This document shows positions 13,065-24,754 of a DNA stretch of 64,000 nucleotides, piece by piece. The DNA is from Rheum nobile (Eukaryota > Streptophyta > Magnoliopsida > Caryophyllales > Polygonaceae), in the NCBI GenBank assembly GCA_027886185.1, contig WOAB01000719.1, positions 2,790,001-2,854,000 on the forward strand, read 5' to 3'. Under the pieces are notes generated by a model. The model was not told the DNA's origin, ran no database searches, and saw nothing but the letters and a program-made list of their open reading frames with translations. The position numbers were made by a program, and so were the translations under genes. The stretch's first letter is position 1. Every line of letters starts with the position of its first letter.

Positions 13065-13429
13065 ATGGCCAACAACAACAACGATGAGTCTAGACCCACA
13101 TCCATGCGTTCGCGGAGTTGTGGGATATGCTCTAGACTACCCGGGGAGGCAACCAGGATGGCGGTAGTAATGAAACATCTTTGTTTAATAACTTTGTTTA
13201 ATCTATTACTGTAATTGATTGTTACTTCTCGTAGTCTCACGTTGAATCAATTCTGTTGTACACTTTAGGGCAACGAATGGACGATGATACCTAGTCGACT
13301 TACATGCAATCTATCAAGAACTGCGAGCGCGATTACTTGAGGCATAAGGCCGATCAACAGAAACTCATCGACCGGTTGCGTGCATTGGAGCAACGCGTTC
13401 TCGAAACCTGGATTGATTATAGAATCTGA
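13065..13429 (+). pseudogene. Small two-exon relic with a C-terminal coiled-coil-like helix
   Basis: Exon 1 (13065-13163) starts MANNNNDESRPTSM and ends at a GT donor; exon 2 follows an AG at 13267-13268. The plausible exon 2 peptide (SIKNCERDYLRHKADQQKL, then RLRALEQRVLETW, ending YRI and a TGA) is a charged helix typical of coiled coils. It is separated from the splice site by an in-frame TAG and needs a frame change relative to exon 1. A weakly similar start (ATGGCAAGTAACGG after GTTGATACCAAA) recurs near 15448, suggesting a duplicated 5' segment. The family is unknown. It sits within the presumed Helitron body, so it may be captured. Confidence 0.3.
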
Positions 13430-13619
13430 AAAATGGATTTTCACCAGGTAGATGTCAGACTCGTAGTGTCATATATAGAGTGTAGTTTCATATCTAACAA
13501 TAAGGTCGATATTTTGCAGATCAAAAGGGAATGGGCGCTTAATGATGCCTTGATGGATGGGGTCATTAGCATTGCAATGCTCGTACAGTCATCATTGAGT
13601 CGTGCCAATCGCCGATGAC

Positions 13620-15641
13620 GTTTCTGAGGGTTTATGTTCCCTTTTTTTTGGTGTTGGACTTGGGTTTGTAATAACCATTTTATGGTTATCTGTTTAAACA
13701 CTTGGGTTGTAATGTTGTTAATAGCGGTGTCATTTTGACAAACAATGTGTGTGGAGCAGTTGTGGACCGCTGGTTTTGTGTTATTTAGTATGCTTAAATT
13801 AACTATTTATAGTCATAGTACTCATGGTTAAAACATATTTGCTCGCTTTTTGTCTTGGATATGTCTAAAAACATGTTATTTTGGTGACATTTTGACAAAC
13901 AGGTGCAACTAAATTAACTATTTAGGATTTCTAAATTAACATTTTTTTTGTGTTTTGTAGTATTCCTAAATTAACAAAAAAAAATCTCAAACCTAAATTA
14001 ACTATTTAGGATTTCCTCTAAATCGATGGAAATTTCGATTCATATGACCAATACTTAGATAATGAAAGAATGTGAAAATATGTACATTGTGATCTTTCAA
14101 AAGAAAATGCAAGTATGAGTAACAATTCGGTATCAAGTGACATGTAGATCAAAATATAAGCTTCCAATAACACTATATTCCGGTGCAATTATTGTTATTG
14201 TATTTGTCGAAAAGGTTATTGTTTTTTCTGATTTTTGCTAATGCTACTTTGAAACCTAATTTAGGTATAGGATTTGAGAATATTGGTGGACATATGATTA
14301 TGGTTGATTGTACTAATGTTGGCGGGCTACTTTTATTATTGGTTGTTGAGATTGTCAGTTTTTTGGTACATTTATTATGGATTTTATATGCGGTTATAAA
14401 GGCATAGGTTTGCTTAGATTTATTGTCATTTCAATTTAGGGAAAAATCCAGTAATATATACATTTTGTAATCAGTATGAAATTGTGGCTTGTCGTTTTTG
14501 TGGGCATCAACAAAACCGTGTGTATGTGTTACTGCTCATATATTATCATATTTCTTGTAATAATGATCATGTTTGTCTTATCTTATTACGCTTAACATTG
14601 TTAATCGACGCATAACCTTTGGTAGAGTTTCGCTCTTGAATGCCTTCGTATTTGCAGTGGAGGTTCTAATCTTTTTTTACAAATGAAAACCTAATTTTAA
14701 CTACAGTGGAAACTTTTGGCCCAATCATCAACACAAGCCTATAATTGGGTTGGTAACTGCTATATATAACCGCATGTGTGTTGGTACTTTTTCGAGTATT
14801 TAAATGGCTATATATCCCATGTTTTTTCGTGAAGGAAAAAGGATTGCGTGTTGGGTACGCGTGAAGTCCACATCCATCTCATTAATATTCTCTGGCAAAC
14901 GCAGATACTCTTCTGCAAATTTCGACCGTGGGAAGGCCATTAAGTGTGCAATACGTAATTCGAAGTGCAAGCGTCAGAGCGTTCAACCAAATACTTGTTG
15001 GACGATACTATTTAAATCGGTATCGTCAAGAAATCATAGCCTCATCCGATCTTCAAGTTTTTTTTGGCGCCTGCCGAGAGATTAAATTTGTTTGTCCGCT
15101 CACTGCAGGTTCAAATTCTACGGGAACGACTTTGTTATTGGAGGTTTTTCTTTTCCATTGCGCCTTGTTTTTGTGCATGCAATCTACTCTTTACTATGTC
15201 ATGCGTTCCAACCTATTTGAGTACATGCAGTTGCATATGACCTTCTTGTCGGCGTGTTCGAATATGAGTTTTTTATAAAAAAAATTGTTGCTTGTGTGAA
15301 TGATTTTAATTTAATATTGTAGTATTATTTCTTCATTTTGTGGCAAGCGATATTTGGCAAACACTTATTCTTCATGTGTATGTGAATTTAAAAAAAAACA
15401 ATGTGCGAGTCGTGTGTGTGTAATGCTATAATGTAGGTTGATACCAAATGGCAAGTAACGGAACTGATGGGTATTGACCAAGAAATGCATTGTATTAGGA
15501 TCAGTAGGATTTACTTCACCGTGTAAGAATAGGCCATGGGTTAAGCGGAAGTAATTACTCACCTTAGATTCATTTTTATTCAATGTTGGTTTATATGTCA
15601 TGTATTTTATTATGTTTGCATACCTGTTATTAATTTTAGAG
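13620..15641. other. Intergenic or transposon body DNA, no assigned gene
   Basis: Mostly AT-rich. Frames at 14183-14407, 14804-15085 and 14928-15278 are open but overlap one another and show no family pattern. 13900-14030 contains direct repeats of the phrase CTAAATTAACTATTTAGGATTTC. I see nothing firmly annotatable. Confidence 0.3.
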
Positions 15642-16151
15642 GAGCAAATGTGATGGCTCCATGCCTACCCCCCTTATGGCGAGAGACGAAGAGGACCTCC
15701 TTAGGGTGTGTTCCAATGGGTCGATGACTAGGGCTCATGCTAGAAGCGTCGCCAGAGCTATTAAATCTCTAGTCACCCGCATGTGTGCAAGCTTCGGGTC
15801 TGAGCCAAGTTGTTCGTGGGTCACTCTTTCGACCCTTGATTATTCGGGGGTTATCTGACGATCCCGCCTTGGCCCGCTTACTATTTATAGCTTTTCTACT
15901 TTTCATTTGCTCTTCTATTTTAAGATGATGTAATGGATTGGGCCTTGTTGTCTTAGGCCCAAGCCCATTAGGGTTTCCTTGTAAACCCTAGTTTTCCCTT
16001 GTTTTTCTATATATACTCTTGAACTCTCATTGTAATCTTCAAGTTGCGTTTTGATAAACATAGTTAAGATTCACTCCTAGTTTATCTCTTGGCTTCCCCC
16101 AAATTGGCTTAACCGAGTTCGAAATCTCTAAGGAGCCACCAAGTTGGCCTC
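15642..16151 (+). mobile_element. 3' end of a Ty3-type element: polyprotein tail plus partial LTR
   Basis: A frame (15661-15858) ends with GSMTRAHARSVARAIKSL, resembling the TRSRAK-type C-terminal tail that many plant Ty3 polyproteins carry just before or inside the 3' LTR. It is followed by LTR-like DNA with AGGGTTTCC, a TATATATAC box near 16010 and transcript-end-like T-rich sequence. The LTR is interrupted at 16152 by the Athila-like LTR. No upstream gag-pol is seen. Confidence 0.5.
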
Positions 16152-17341
16152 TGATCAACGCTACATTGTAGGGTTTAACTAGGAGTTGTTACCAGAGTTT
16201 TAGGTACCATTTGGATGAGTTTAGAGCACAATTTTGGAGTATGGAGTTGAGGAGAAGAAGTAGGACATTGGTGGCGTAGAAGAGCTTAAATGAAGATATA
16301 TATTGAAGATGGAGACAAACCACGAGAGAAGACGAAGAAATAAGCAGAGAAGAGCTTTACGGAGAATTTTCCGCGGTCGCGGAAGATCCTCCGCGGTCGC
16401 GGAAACGAGTCATCAGACGCGCGCGAGATTTTTCGTCCGAAGATTGTTTTATTTTATTTTCCTTTTCTTTTATTTCATTAAGTTATTTTATTTCCTTTTA
16501 GATTTCAATTGTTATCTTTAGTTTTAGGTTTGCTAGGGTTATTTAACCTAATTCCTAGCAGCCACTTTCATCATCTTAGATTTCAGAATTGTTTTTCCCT
16601 TAGAGTTTTTGTGTTTCAAGACTATGAAGAACTAAGCACCCTTTGCTTAATCCGACGATTGAAGCCTTCATTTGATATATGGTTGTGAGATTATAATTCT
16701 ATTCCTATTCCTTTGATTATAACTTTTCTCTTTGTGCTTATTCCCATTGATTCTTGCTGATTTGACTAGCCTGATCAACTAGTTGATATTAGTAATTGTC
16801 TTTGCTAGGGTTTGGATATTTCTGGTTGAAATCCCTTATCTTGTGTAGCAAACATGATATTCTAGGACTGGTTGGACTAGTTTATTGTGAAGAGAATTGA
16901 TTATGTGTTAAATGCTACGGGTTGTGGTGTTGCATGTATCCTGGTTAATTCTTATGCTTCCTGCTGCTATTGTTCTAAATCTTGATAGTTTCTTGTGCGT
17001 TCGATAGTTAGGGTTATCAGGACTGGTTGGACTGATAACTATTTCAGAATAGGGACAGGAATATTCATAGGAAGGAATAAAGATAATCTAGGATCAATCA
17101 ATCAAATGAATGGTGGATATTTGTCTGGCTAAGTACTTTTTCCCAATTGATTATAACCTTTGCTTTACTTTACTTAGTTTAATTGCAAACAAACCAACAA
17201 AACCCCCTTTGTTACTTTGGCATCCATTTGTGCACTTAGAAAGATTACCTCCTCCCTGTGGGATTCGACCCTTGCTTGCCTACTTTACTTTGTTAGGTTT
17301 TTAAGGATTATTTTGTTTAGGTGTCACGACAACCCCTATCA
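16152..17341 (+). repeat. 5' LTR of Athila-like element 1
   Basis: About 1190 bp from TGATCAACGCTAC to CCCCTATCA (TG...CA). The start and end are supported by alignment to the solo LTR at 42261-43626, which shares the same termini, and by a PBS directly downstream. Two copies of TTCCGCGGTCGCGGAA lie at 16368-16404, followed about 130 bp later by a TATA-like TATTTAACC. The 3' partner LTR is absent. Confidence 0.85.
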
Positions 17342-17343
17342 AA

Positions 17344-17362
17344 TTGGCGTCGTTGTCGGGGA
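17344..17362 (+). other. Primer binding site, tRNA-Asp type
   Basis: TTGGCGTCGTTGTCGGGGA starts two bases after the LTR. It matches, with two C-to-T-like differences, the TTGGCGCCGTTGCCGGGGA complement of the plant tRNA-Asp 3' end used by Athila elements. This fixes the element orientation as plus. Confidence 0.8.
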
Positions 17363-17422
17363 GGCAAGTTTTGATTTTTCTTTGTGTGTGTTTGTGTGCC
17401 AACTTTTGTGTGGACCTATCTT

Positions 17423-19208
17423 ATGGTCCACACCCGTGCTACTGACTCTCCATTGTTAGATTTTGATACATAGATCGAAATAACACTTTCCAGACACCGT
17501 GTAGCAGCCCGTACAAATAAAGAGATGGCTGAGGAAGCACCGACGTTGAGGCAGTTGACTGCCCCAAATCTGCAGCATCAACTGCTTGTTGTGCAGTTTC
17601 CTGAATTGGCTGATGGCGTAAACTTTGAGCTGAAATCCGGGTTGATTCACTTATTACCCCACTTCCATGGGATGAGTGGAGAAGACCCCAACAAACATCT
17701 GTCTGAGTTCCACGCCGTCTGCACTAGCATGAAGCCATGAGGCGTTACTGAGGACCAGATCAAGCTGATGGCCTTTCCTTTCTCTCTGAAGGATACGGCC
17801 AATGATTGGTTCTATTATTTGGCTCCAGGAAGCATAGACACATGGGCTAAGATGACGAAAGCCTTCCTAGAGAAGTACTTCCCTGCGACCAAGCTCAATA
17901 GCCTGAAGAGGAGCATCAACAATATTGAACAGCAGGCTACTGAGACGTTGTATGAGTACTATGAAAGGTTCAAGAGGTTGATCTCTAGCTGTCCCTACCA
18001 TGGGTATTCAGAACAAGACCTCGTACTTTATTGGTACGGAGGACTTCTTGACGAGGAGCGTCGGATGGTGAATGCAGCATGCGGAGAAAATATTTTGAAC
18101 AAGACGCCTGCTACAACTTTTGAGGTATTCTTTGAGCTATCTGAGGGCTCAAGACAATTCAGTAAGAGGGCGAGAGCCCAATCAGTCAAGGCTGCAGAAT
18201 CTCAGCCATCACCCTCAATACTATCTGACATAGCGGAGATGAATGAGATGATGAGGAGGTACATGATGAATGGTGGCCAACAACAAGTCAAATCTTGTGG
18301 GATATGCTATGACACGATGCATCCGACCGATGCATGTCCCACGCTGCAGGAGCCCACTACTGAGGTGAACGCTATTAGAGGATACGGCCCTTCAAGGCCA
18401 AGATATGATCCGTACTCCAACACGTACAATCTAGGGTGGAGAGATCACCCAAATTTGAGATACGAAAATCAGCAGAGTACCCCTCAAGGCCAGGAAAATC
18501 AAGAGTTTCACCAGAGGCCTCCTTAATTCCTACCGCGCCCACAATAATATCAGCAGCCTGGGGGTCAACAACAACAATTTAGAGATCCATGGTCAAAACC
18601 TCAAGGCCAAAGCTCCAGTTCATCTATGTCCAGTGATGACATGATCAAATCTCTCACCCAGAGCGTATCGACATTGGCTAGCACTATGGTCAAATCAAAT
18701 CAAGAGATGGGACAACGTATTCAAGATGTGGTCAAGCAACATGAGTCTCTAGCTCAGAATATGACAACGTTGGCCAACACTATGTTCCAACAAACTCAAG
18801 AGATGTGGTCAAGTATTCAGAACTTGGAGACACAAGTGGGACAAATCTCCATCGCAGTGAGCAGACTGGAAGCCCGGGACTTGGGAAAACTACCATCTCA
18901 AACGGTAGTAAACCCGAGGGAGAACGTATGCGCCATAACGCTAAGGAGCGGAACACAAGTGGAAGAAAGTCGAGGCCAACAAAAAGTTTTCCGCGACCGC
19001 GGAGAAGAAGGCCGCGACCGCGGAATTGTTCCTGGAGACGAGACAAAAATCGGCATTTTTCCGCGACCGCGGACAGAATTCCGCGATCGCGGAAAACTCC
19101 TTGGAGAGGAAGATTTGTTCGAAGAAAATCCGCGACCGCGGACAGAAATCCGCGATCGCGGAAAATCTCCTGAAGCCCCAGACTGGCCATTAGTCGTGGA
19201 AAATCTCC
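17423..19208 (+). pseudogene. gag: Athila-like gag (element 1), interrupted and truncated
   Basis: Translation starts at MVHTRATDSPL (17423), the same start context as element 2. The capsid-type retrotrans_gag domain is clear (FHGMSGEDPNKHLSEF, WFYYLAPGSIDTW, FLEKYFPATK, LYEYYERFKRLISSCPYHGY). A degraded Cys/His segment follows (CGICYDTMHPTDACP), then a coiled-coil-rich region and the linker VNPRENVCAITLRSG. In-frame stops include one in codons 15-20, TGA at 17738 (probably CGA to TGA, since element 2 has Arg there) and TAA at 18524. After the linker, six copies of a CCGCGACCGCGG-type palindrome (18988-19164) are translated as repeated FRDRG/PRPRT residues. Coding ends where a LINE-derived inverted repeat begins. 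Gag would form the virus-like particle; this copy cannot. Confidence 0.85.
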
Positions 19209-19600
19209 TAAAAATAATATTGATTGTGGTGTATACGCATATGCCATGTGGAGGCATGCCTAGGTCAATGTGTAAAGTATTGTGAAACTGGGAGCCCAGA
19301 ATTTTCCGCTGCAGCTGGCCATCAGTCGGGTTAAGATTCAAATACAAAGGCTTATGATCTGAAGCGATAGTGGGCAAATGCCGGACCGAGGCCTCGTCCC
19401 ATTCTAATCTCCCCTGAAGATTAACTAAGAAACGATCAAGACGTTTGGCAACCCGATTCGGGTTATCTATCGATTCACGACTCCACGTGAATCGAGCACC
19501 AGTAAAACCCATGTCCACTAAATTCAAACGGTTGATCAAATTGGAGAAAACAGCAGCAACATCCAAGTGGACGATGCAATTAAAATTATTTGATTTGATA
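19209..19600 (-). pseudogene. LINE endonuclease fragment, inverted copy 1
   Basis: The minus strand encodes part of an exo/endonuclease/phosphatase domain of a non-LTR retrotransposon: NLINRLNLVDMGFTGARFTW, then KRLDRFLVN and HLPTIASDHKPLYL (the SDH motif near the domain end). It is nearly identical in inverted orientation to 20250-20690 but lacks about 39 bp that the other copy retains. It joins the Athila gag without a coding boundary. Confidence 0.8.
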
Positions 19601-20013
19601 GTCATACAAAGCTTTTTATGTAGGTTTCATGCTCTAAGTAGTTGATATTCAAATTTTACGATTTGATATTCACTATGATTTCGTTGATATTCATGTTGGA
19701 ACAGTTTTGATATTTTGTTGATGTTCTATTGGTGTTTTGTACTATTTGCAATTGATATTCAAATTGTTTGATGTGGTATTCATACAAATTCTTTTGATAT
19801 TCATGTTTGATGTAGGCTTCATGCTCTTAGTTGATATTCAAATTTTACGATTTTGATATTCACTATAATGTTGTTGATATTCATGTTGGGTCAATTTTGG
19901 TGTTGTTTGTAGAGTTTGCAATTGGTATTCAAATTGTTTGATGTGATATTCATACAAATGCTTTTGATATTCATGTTCAATCAGTTTTGGTTCTTTTATT
20001 TATGTTTAGGATT
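19577..20013 (+). repeat. Left arm of a ~430-bp inverted repeat (foldback-like)
   Basis: An AT-rich segment made of variants of TTGATATTCA and CATACAAA. Its reverse complement is found at 21285-21715 with matching order of sub-blocks (for example TTTTTATGTAGGTTTCATGC). The pair encloses about 1.27 kb and could be the terminal inverted repeats of a non-autonomous DNA transposon. Confidence 0.75.
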
Positions 20014-20249
20014 TAGTGTGTAGCTTTCGACGGAGTAGCCGTCGGTCGGTCCGACTCGGAACTGGACGGATCCCCATTAGAGGCGTGAGTCGCAATAGTA
20101 AGCGAACGTGACGGACACCTATCTATGAGATGCCCATATAATCAACAATGATAGCAGATCGTTTGAAGCCCCTCGTACTCCAGAAAAACCTTATCACCAT
20201 TCTGGGAGGATTTAGAGGCATGTGTTGCGCCTATTACGAAACCTATGTT

Positions 20250-20690
20250 CATTAAGGGCGATTTTAATTGCATCGTCCACTTGGATGAGCGTGATGGTGG
20301 TACGGGGGGCCTTTTTGTGGACTCTGTTGTTTTCTCCAATTTGATCAACCGTTTGAATTTAGTGGACATGGGTTTTACTGGTGCTCGATTCACGTGGAGT
20401 CGTGAATCGATAGATAACCCGAATCGGGTTGCCAAACGTCTTGATCGTTTCTTAGTTAATCTTCAGGGGAGATTAGAATGGGACGAGGCCTCGGTCCGGC
20501 ATTTGCCCACTATCGCTTCGGATCATAAGCCTTTGTATTTGAATCTTAACCCGACTGATGGCCAGCCCCGATCGCGGAAAATTCTAGGCTCCCAGTTTCA
20601 CAATACTTTACACATTGACCTAGATATGCCTCCACATGGCATATGCGTATACACCACAATCAATATTATTTTTATCGCGACGCCACTTCA
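20250..20690 (+). pseudogene. LINE endonuclease fragment, inverted copy 2
   Basis: Plus-strand counterpart of the 19209-19600 fragment, starting FIKGDFNCIVHLDERDGG (the GDFN motif of APE-type endonucleases) and keeping the ~39 bp missing from copy 1. Downstream of PTDG both copies share the same non-LINE tail, and here it contains CCCCGATCGCGGAAAATTC, a relic of the Athila element 1 palindrome. The chimera therefore formed before the inverted duplication. Confidence 0.8.
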
Positions 20691-20924
20691 TGTTTAGAAT
20701 TTTGGGATTCTTTTTGGCAAAACCGATGAATCTTACTCCTAGATTCCTGAATATCATCAAAGTGTACATGAATATCAATAACGAAAACATGAATATTGCA
20801 ATATAAGGATATGATAGAGAAAAAGAACTCTACGTGTTTTGTGTATGTTTGAACATCACTATATACTTGTATAAATATCAACAAAATAACACATGAACAT
20901 AAAAAATCCCATACACATTAACCT

Positions 20925-21280
20925 TAGTAACCTAAACCCTAAGCCACAAATCACAAATCCTAAACCCTAAACAATAAATCTTAAACCCTAACTCATAATC
21001 TATAAACTCCTAAACCCTAAACCCATACACCCTAAACCCCTAAACGTTAAAGCCAAAACCCATACACCCTAAACCCCTAAACGTTAAAGCCTAAACCCAA
21101 ATCCCTAAACCATAAACCCTAAACTCTAAAACCCTAAACTTATAAACCCTAAACCCATAAACCCTAAACTAGAAACCCTAAATCCTAAACTCATAAACCC
21201 ATAAACCCTAAACTCTAAATTCTAAACTAGAAACCCTAAACCCTAAAATCCTAAACCTTAAATGCATACACACTAAATCC
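20925..21280 (+). repeat. Degenerate telomere-like CCCTAAA repeats (interstitial)
   Basis: Many copies of AAACCCTAAA and variants (AACCCATAC, AAATCCTAAAC) in irregular spacing, matching the plant telomere unit CCCTAAA. Surrounded by transposon sequence and not at a chromosome end, so interstitial. It lies inside the arms of the inverted repeat. Confidence 0.8.
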
Positions 21281-21284
21281 TAAA

Positions 21285-21715
21285 CATAAATAAAAGAACC
21301 AAAACTGATTGAACATGAATATCAAAAGCATTTGTATGAATATCACATCAAACAATTTGAATACCAATTGCAAACTCTACAAACAACACCAAAATTGATC
21401 CAACATGAATATCAACAACATTATAGTGAATATCAAAATCGTAAAATTTGAATATCAACTAAGAGCATGAAGCCTACATCAAACATGAATATCAAAATAA
21501 TTTGTATGAATACCACATCAAACAATTTGAATATCAATTGCAAACAGTACAAAACACCAATAGAACATCAACAAAACATCAAAACTGTTCCAACATGAAT
21601 ATCAACGAAATCATAGTGAATATCAAATCGTAAAATTTGAATATCAACTACTTAGAGCATGAAACCTACATAAAAAGCTTTGTATGACTATCAAATCAAA
21701 TAATTTGAATATCAA
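21285..21715 (+). repeat. Right arm of the foldback inverted repeat
   Basis: Reverse complement of 19577-20013, starting ACATAAATAAAAGAACCAAA and ending in AATTTGAATATCAATTAC. The order of sub-blocks mirrors the left arm across its full length, so this is a true inverted duplication and not shared low complexity. Confidence 0.75.
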
Positions 21716-21734
21716 TTACAAACAGTAAAACAAC

Positions 21735-21854
21735 ATATCGTTGTTGTCTTCTCGCTTCTACGCTCATATCCAGAGTGGGGAGTGGGGCAGTATGTGAGAG
21801 AGACAGACGACGACGCTGGATATGAGCGTAGAAGCGAGAAGACGACAACGATAT
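21735..21854. repeat. Hairpin with 39-bp arms and a 42-nt loop
   Basis: Left arm 21735-21773 and right arm 21816-21854 pair with one mismatch. The core is CTTCTCGCTTCTACGCTC and its complement. This is far longer than chance. It lies about 20 bp outside the foldback arm, in G+C-richer DNA than the surroundings. It may be a transposon terminus or a small-RNA-type foldback. Confidence 0.8.
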
Positions 21855-22264
21855 TCTCCAGTCAACAATGGAGAGAGACGCATGGAGGAAATGAAAATGG
21901 GAGTTAAGAGTGCAACAAATGTGGAAATAGGGATAATTGATATCCCGAGAATATCGTACAAAGGAATAATCTGGTGTGGGTGATTTCACTCCCCATGTTT
22001 GTGACTTTCTAAATTTAATCTCAACCATCCACCCTACTCTAATCCAACGCACTAGATTTATCCATCCGTTTTACTATAAAAGGATGTTTCACTAGAGCAT
22101 TCATCTCTTATATATTTTGCATATAAGTAAGACATGTAATACTACTAGATCATATATTCTAACAATCATTGATCCTTAAGAAGTGTCTTATCTTAGATAT
22201 GATCTTAGTTAGTCAAAATAATTCTCACGATCCTATACAATTTAGAATCTTACAAGCGACAACC
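21855..22264. other. Unassigned DNA between the hairpin and Athila-like element 2
   Basis: No gene. The 21990-22080 stretch (AATCTCAACCATCCACCCT and following) resembles terminal segments of plant non-autonomous DNA elements. No LTR and no PBS precede the gag start at 22301, so element 2 has lost its 5' LTR and leader here. Confidence 0.4.
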
Positions 22265-22300
22265 CGATTTTGTGATTGATTTTTGGTGGAGACCTATCTT

Positions 22301-23497
22301 ATGGTCGACACTCGTTCTACTGACTCCTCTCTAGCTGCTTTTGATTCAAAAATCGATAGATCATTCCTTGCGAACCTACGCGATCAAGGAGAAGAAGAAG
22401 AAGAAAAGGTTGAGATAGTTGAGACAGTTGAGGCTGAGACAATTAACATCCCTGCTGTTGAAATGGATGAGACTCTGAGAGAATTGACTGAGCCGAATAT
22501 TGGAGCACAACCCCTGGCTGTCGTCATTGCTGCGCTTGGCGAAGGGGTGAATTTTGAGCTGAAGTCTGGAGTTGTTGCCTATCTCCCTAAGTTCCATGGT
22601 TTCAGTGGAGAGGACCCGATCTCTCACCTGGGCAAGTTCCACAATGTCTGCATGACTATGAAGCCCAGGAACGTGACGGAATACCAAATCAAGATAAGAG
22701 CTTTTGGTTTCTCCCTGCTAGACTCTGCAAGCGACTGGTACTATCACTTGCCACCAGGAACCATAGATACCTGGAATAAACTGCACAAGGCGTTCCTGTA
22801 CAAGTACTTTCCAGCGAAGAAGGCAAATGCCTTAAAAAAGGCAATTGCCAATATTGAGCAGGCTGGCGATGAGACGCTGTATGACTATCTTGAGCGGTAC
22901 AAGAGACTTTGCTCCAGCTGCCCGTTCCATGGATACGCCAAGCAGGACCTTGTCCTCTATTTACACAATGGTCTGCTGGACCAAGAGAGAAGGATGGTTG
23001 GCGCTGCTTGCGGTGGAAGCATTCTGAATCTGACACCGGATGCAGCCATGGAGAGACTCCAGGAGATGAGTGAGAGCACCAGGAGTTTTGGAAAGACATA
23101 CCAAAGGAAGGCGGTCAATGCTGTGACCCCTGCAGGACCAAGCCCAGTGTTGACTGAGTTAGCCGAGTTGAAGGAGATGGTGAAGAGAATGGCAAATCAA
23201 AACGCCCCTCAACAAGTTAAAGCATGTGGGCTTTGCTCTGATCAATACCACCCCACCGACACTTGTCCTCAGCTGTAGGAGGAGGGTGTTGCTGAAGTTA
23301 ATGCTATAGGAGGTTATGGACCCCCTAGACCACAGTTTGGTGGACAGCCCAATTATAATCCGAGAGGGCGAGACCACCCAGGTTTTAGATGGAGTGACCC
23401 TCAAGGTGATCAACAGCCGACACAACAACAATACTAGCAGAGAGCCCCGTATCAACAGAGGCCTCAAGGCCAAAGCTTTGGTGCTTCGACTGAAGAG
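22301..23497 (+). pseudogene. gag: Athila-like gag (element 2)
   Basis: Starts MVDTRSTDSSLAAFD. The capsid domain has FHGFSGEDPISHLGKF, WYYHLPPGTIDTWNKL, FLYKYFPAKKANALKK and YLERYKRLCSSCPFHGY, followed by CGLCSDQYHPTDTCP. The frame is broken only by TAG at 23276 and TAG at 23435, both where the intact codon was probably CAG; at 23276 element 1 has Gln. There is no frameshift, and the same frame continues into the protease. Gag assembles the cytoplasmic particle that packages element RNA. Confidence 0.85.
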
Positions 23498-24754
23498 ATG
23501 CTAAAGACACTGACTCAGCATTTCGCCACACATGTGCAGGCTACTGAGTCAAGTATAAAGAACATGGAGAGACAGATTGGTCAACTAGCTGATGTTGTGA
23601 CCAAACTTGACCAGAGGACATCTAACTCCATGTCATCTCAGACTACTGTGAACCCAAGGGAGAACGTGAGTTCTATTACCCTCAGAAGTGGTAAGAAGTT
23701 GGTCGTTGCTCCTATTGTTGAAGAGGAGAACGAAGTCGAGAAGGCAGAAATCACCCACCGCCCCGCGGTAGACACCATCGCGACCCGACCAGAAATAGAA
23801 GAAGGAGCCAGGAAAGAAGAGCTGAAGCCACCGCCCTGCGGCGACTCTCACCGCGACCCGGCAGCTGATCTCAGTAAACACACCACGACCCCACCGCCCC
23901 GCGGTGATGATCAACGCCCCGCGGTGGGCTTACCGCGACCCGGCCTCCAACAATCCAGCTCCGCTGAAGAAACCTGTGTTGATGACTACGTTCGCCCCGT
24001 GTTTCCCCCTCTAGGTTCTGAGAAGCCACCAACACCTTTCCATGAGGCACTGAAGGCCAAGAGAGTAGCCGACGACAGTGATCTGTTCGAGACATTTCGG
24101 GACTGTGAGGTGAACATTCTCCTGATCAAGCTTATCAAGGCTATCCCGCGATATGACAAGTTCTTGAAGGAGATGTGCATCGTGAAGAGGACACAGAAGC
24201 TAAAAGTCCAAAAGAAGATTCCAGTGAGTGAACATGTGTCAGCGGTAGTTCAGAGACGCATGCCTGAAAAGTGCAAGGATCCAGGTACATTTACTATTCC
24301 TATTACTGTAGGTGAGCATCGATTTGAGAAAGCCTTGTTAGACTTGGGTGCCTCTATTAATGTTTTACCTTATTCACTGATTGAGGATTTAGGAATATGA
24401 CCCCTGCATGATTCTAACATTGTTATACAACTTGCTGACGGTTCTTGTGTGCCCCCTAAGGGTATTGTGGAGGATGTTCTTGTCAGGATAGGTTCTTTGA
24501 TTTTTCCTGCTGATTTCTTTGTTATGGATATGGACTATGATGAGCAGGTTGCTCCTGTTATGTTAGGTCGACCTTTTATGAAAACATTCATGACAAAGAT
24601 TGATGTAGATAGTGGAACTTTAACTATGGAATTCGATGGAATAATTTTTGAACACAATATTCATAAAGCCAACTCCATTGAATTGCCTGCTCCTTGCTGC
24701 ATTAGTGATATTGATAATCATGTGCATAAAAATGTTAAAACTGGTGCAATATAG
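23498..24754 (+). pseudogene. Athila-like gag-protease linker and aspartic protease (element 2)
   Basis: Continues the gag frame: a coiled-coil segment (MERQIGQLADVVTKLDQR), the linker VNPRENVSSITLRSG, then a Pro/Arg-rich stretch encoded by the CACCGCCCCGCGG palindromes (23756-23941). The retropepsin-like protease has ALLDLGASINVLPYSLIE with the Athila-typical D-L-G-A active site, and VMLGRPFMKT near the end. Stops are TGA at 24398 (probably GGA) and TAG at 24752. The reverse transcriptase that should follow is absent. Confidence 0.8.

Noticed and set aside
18780..19247. Long open frames on both strands around 18.8-19.25 kb as extra genes
   Set aside because: They arise because the CCGCGACCGCGG palindromes are stop-free in all frames; the gag frame explains the coding signal.
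20925..21280. True telomere end
   Set aside because: Degenerate repeats, flanked on both sides by transposon sequence that continues for tens of kilobases.
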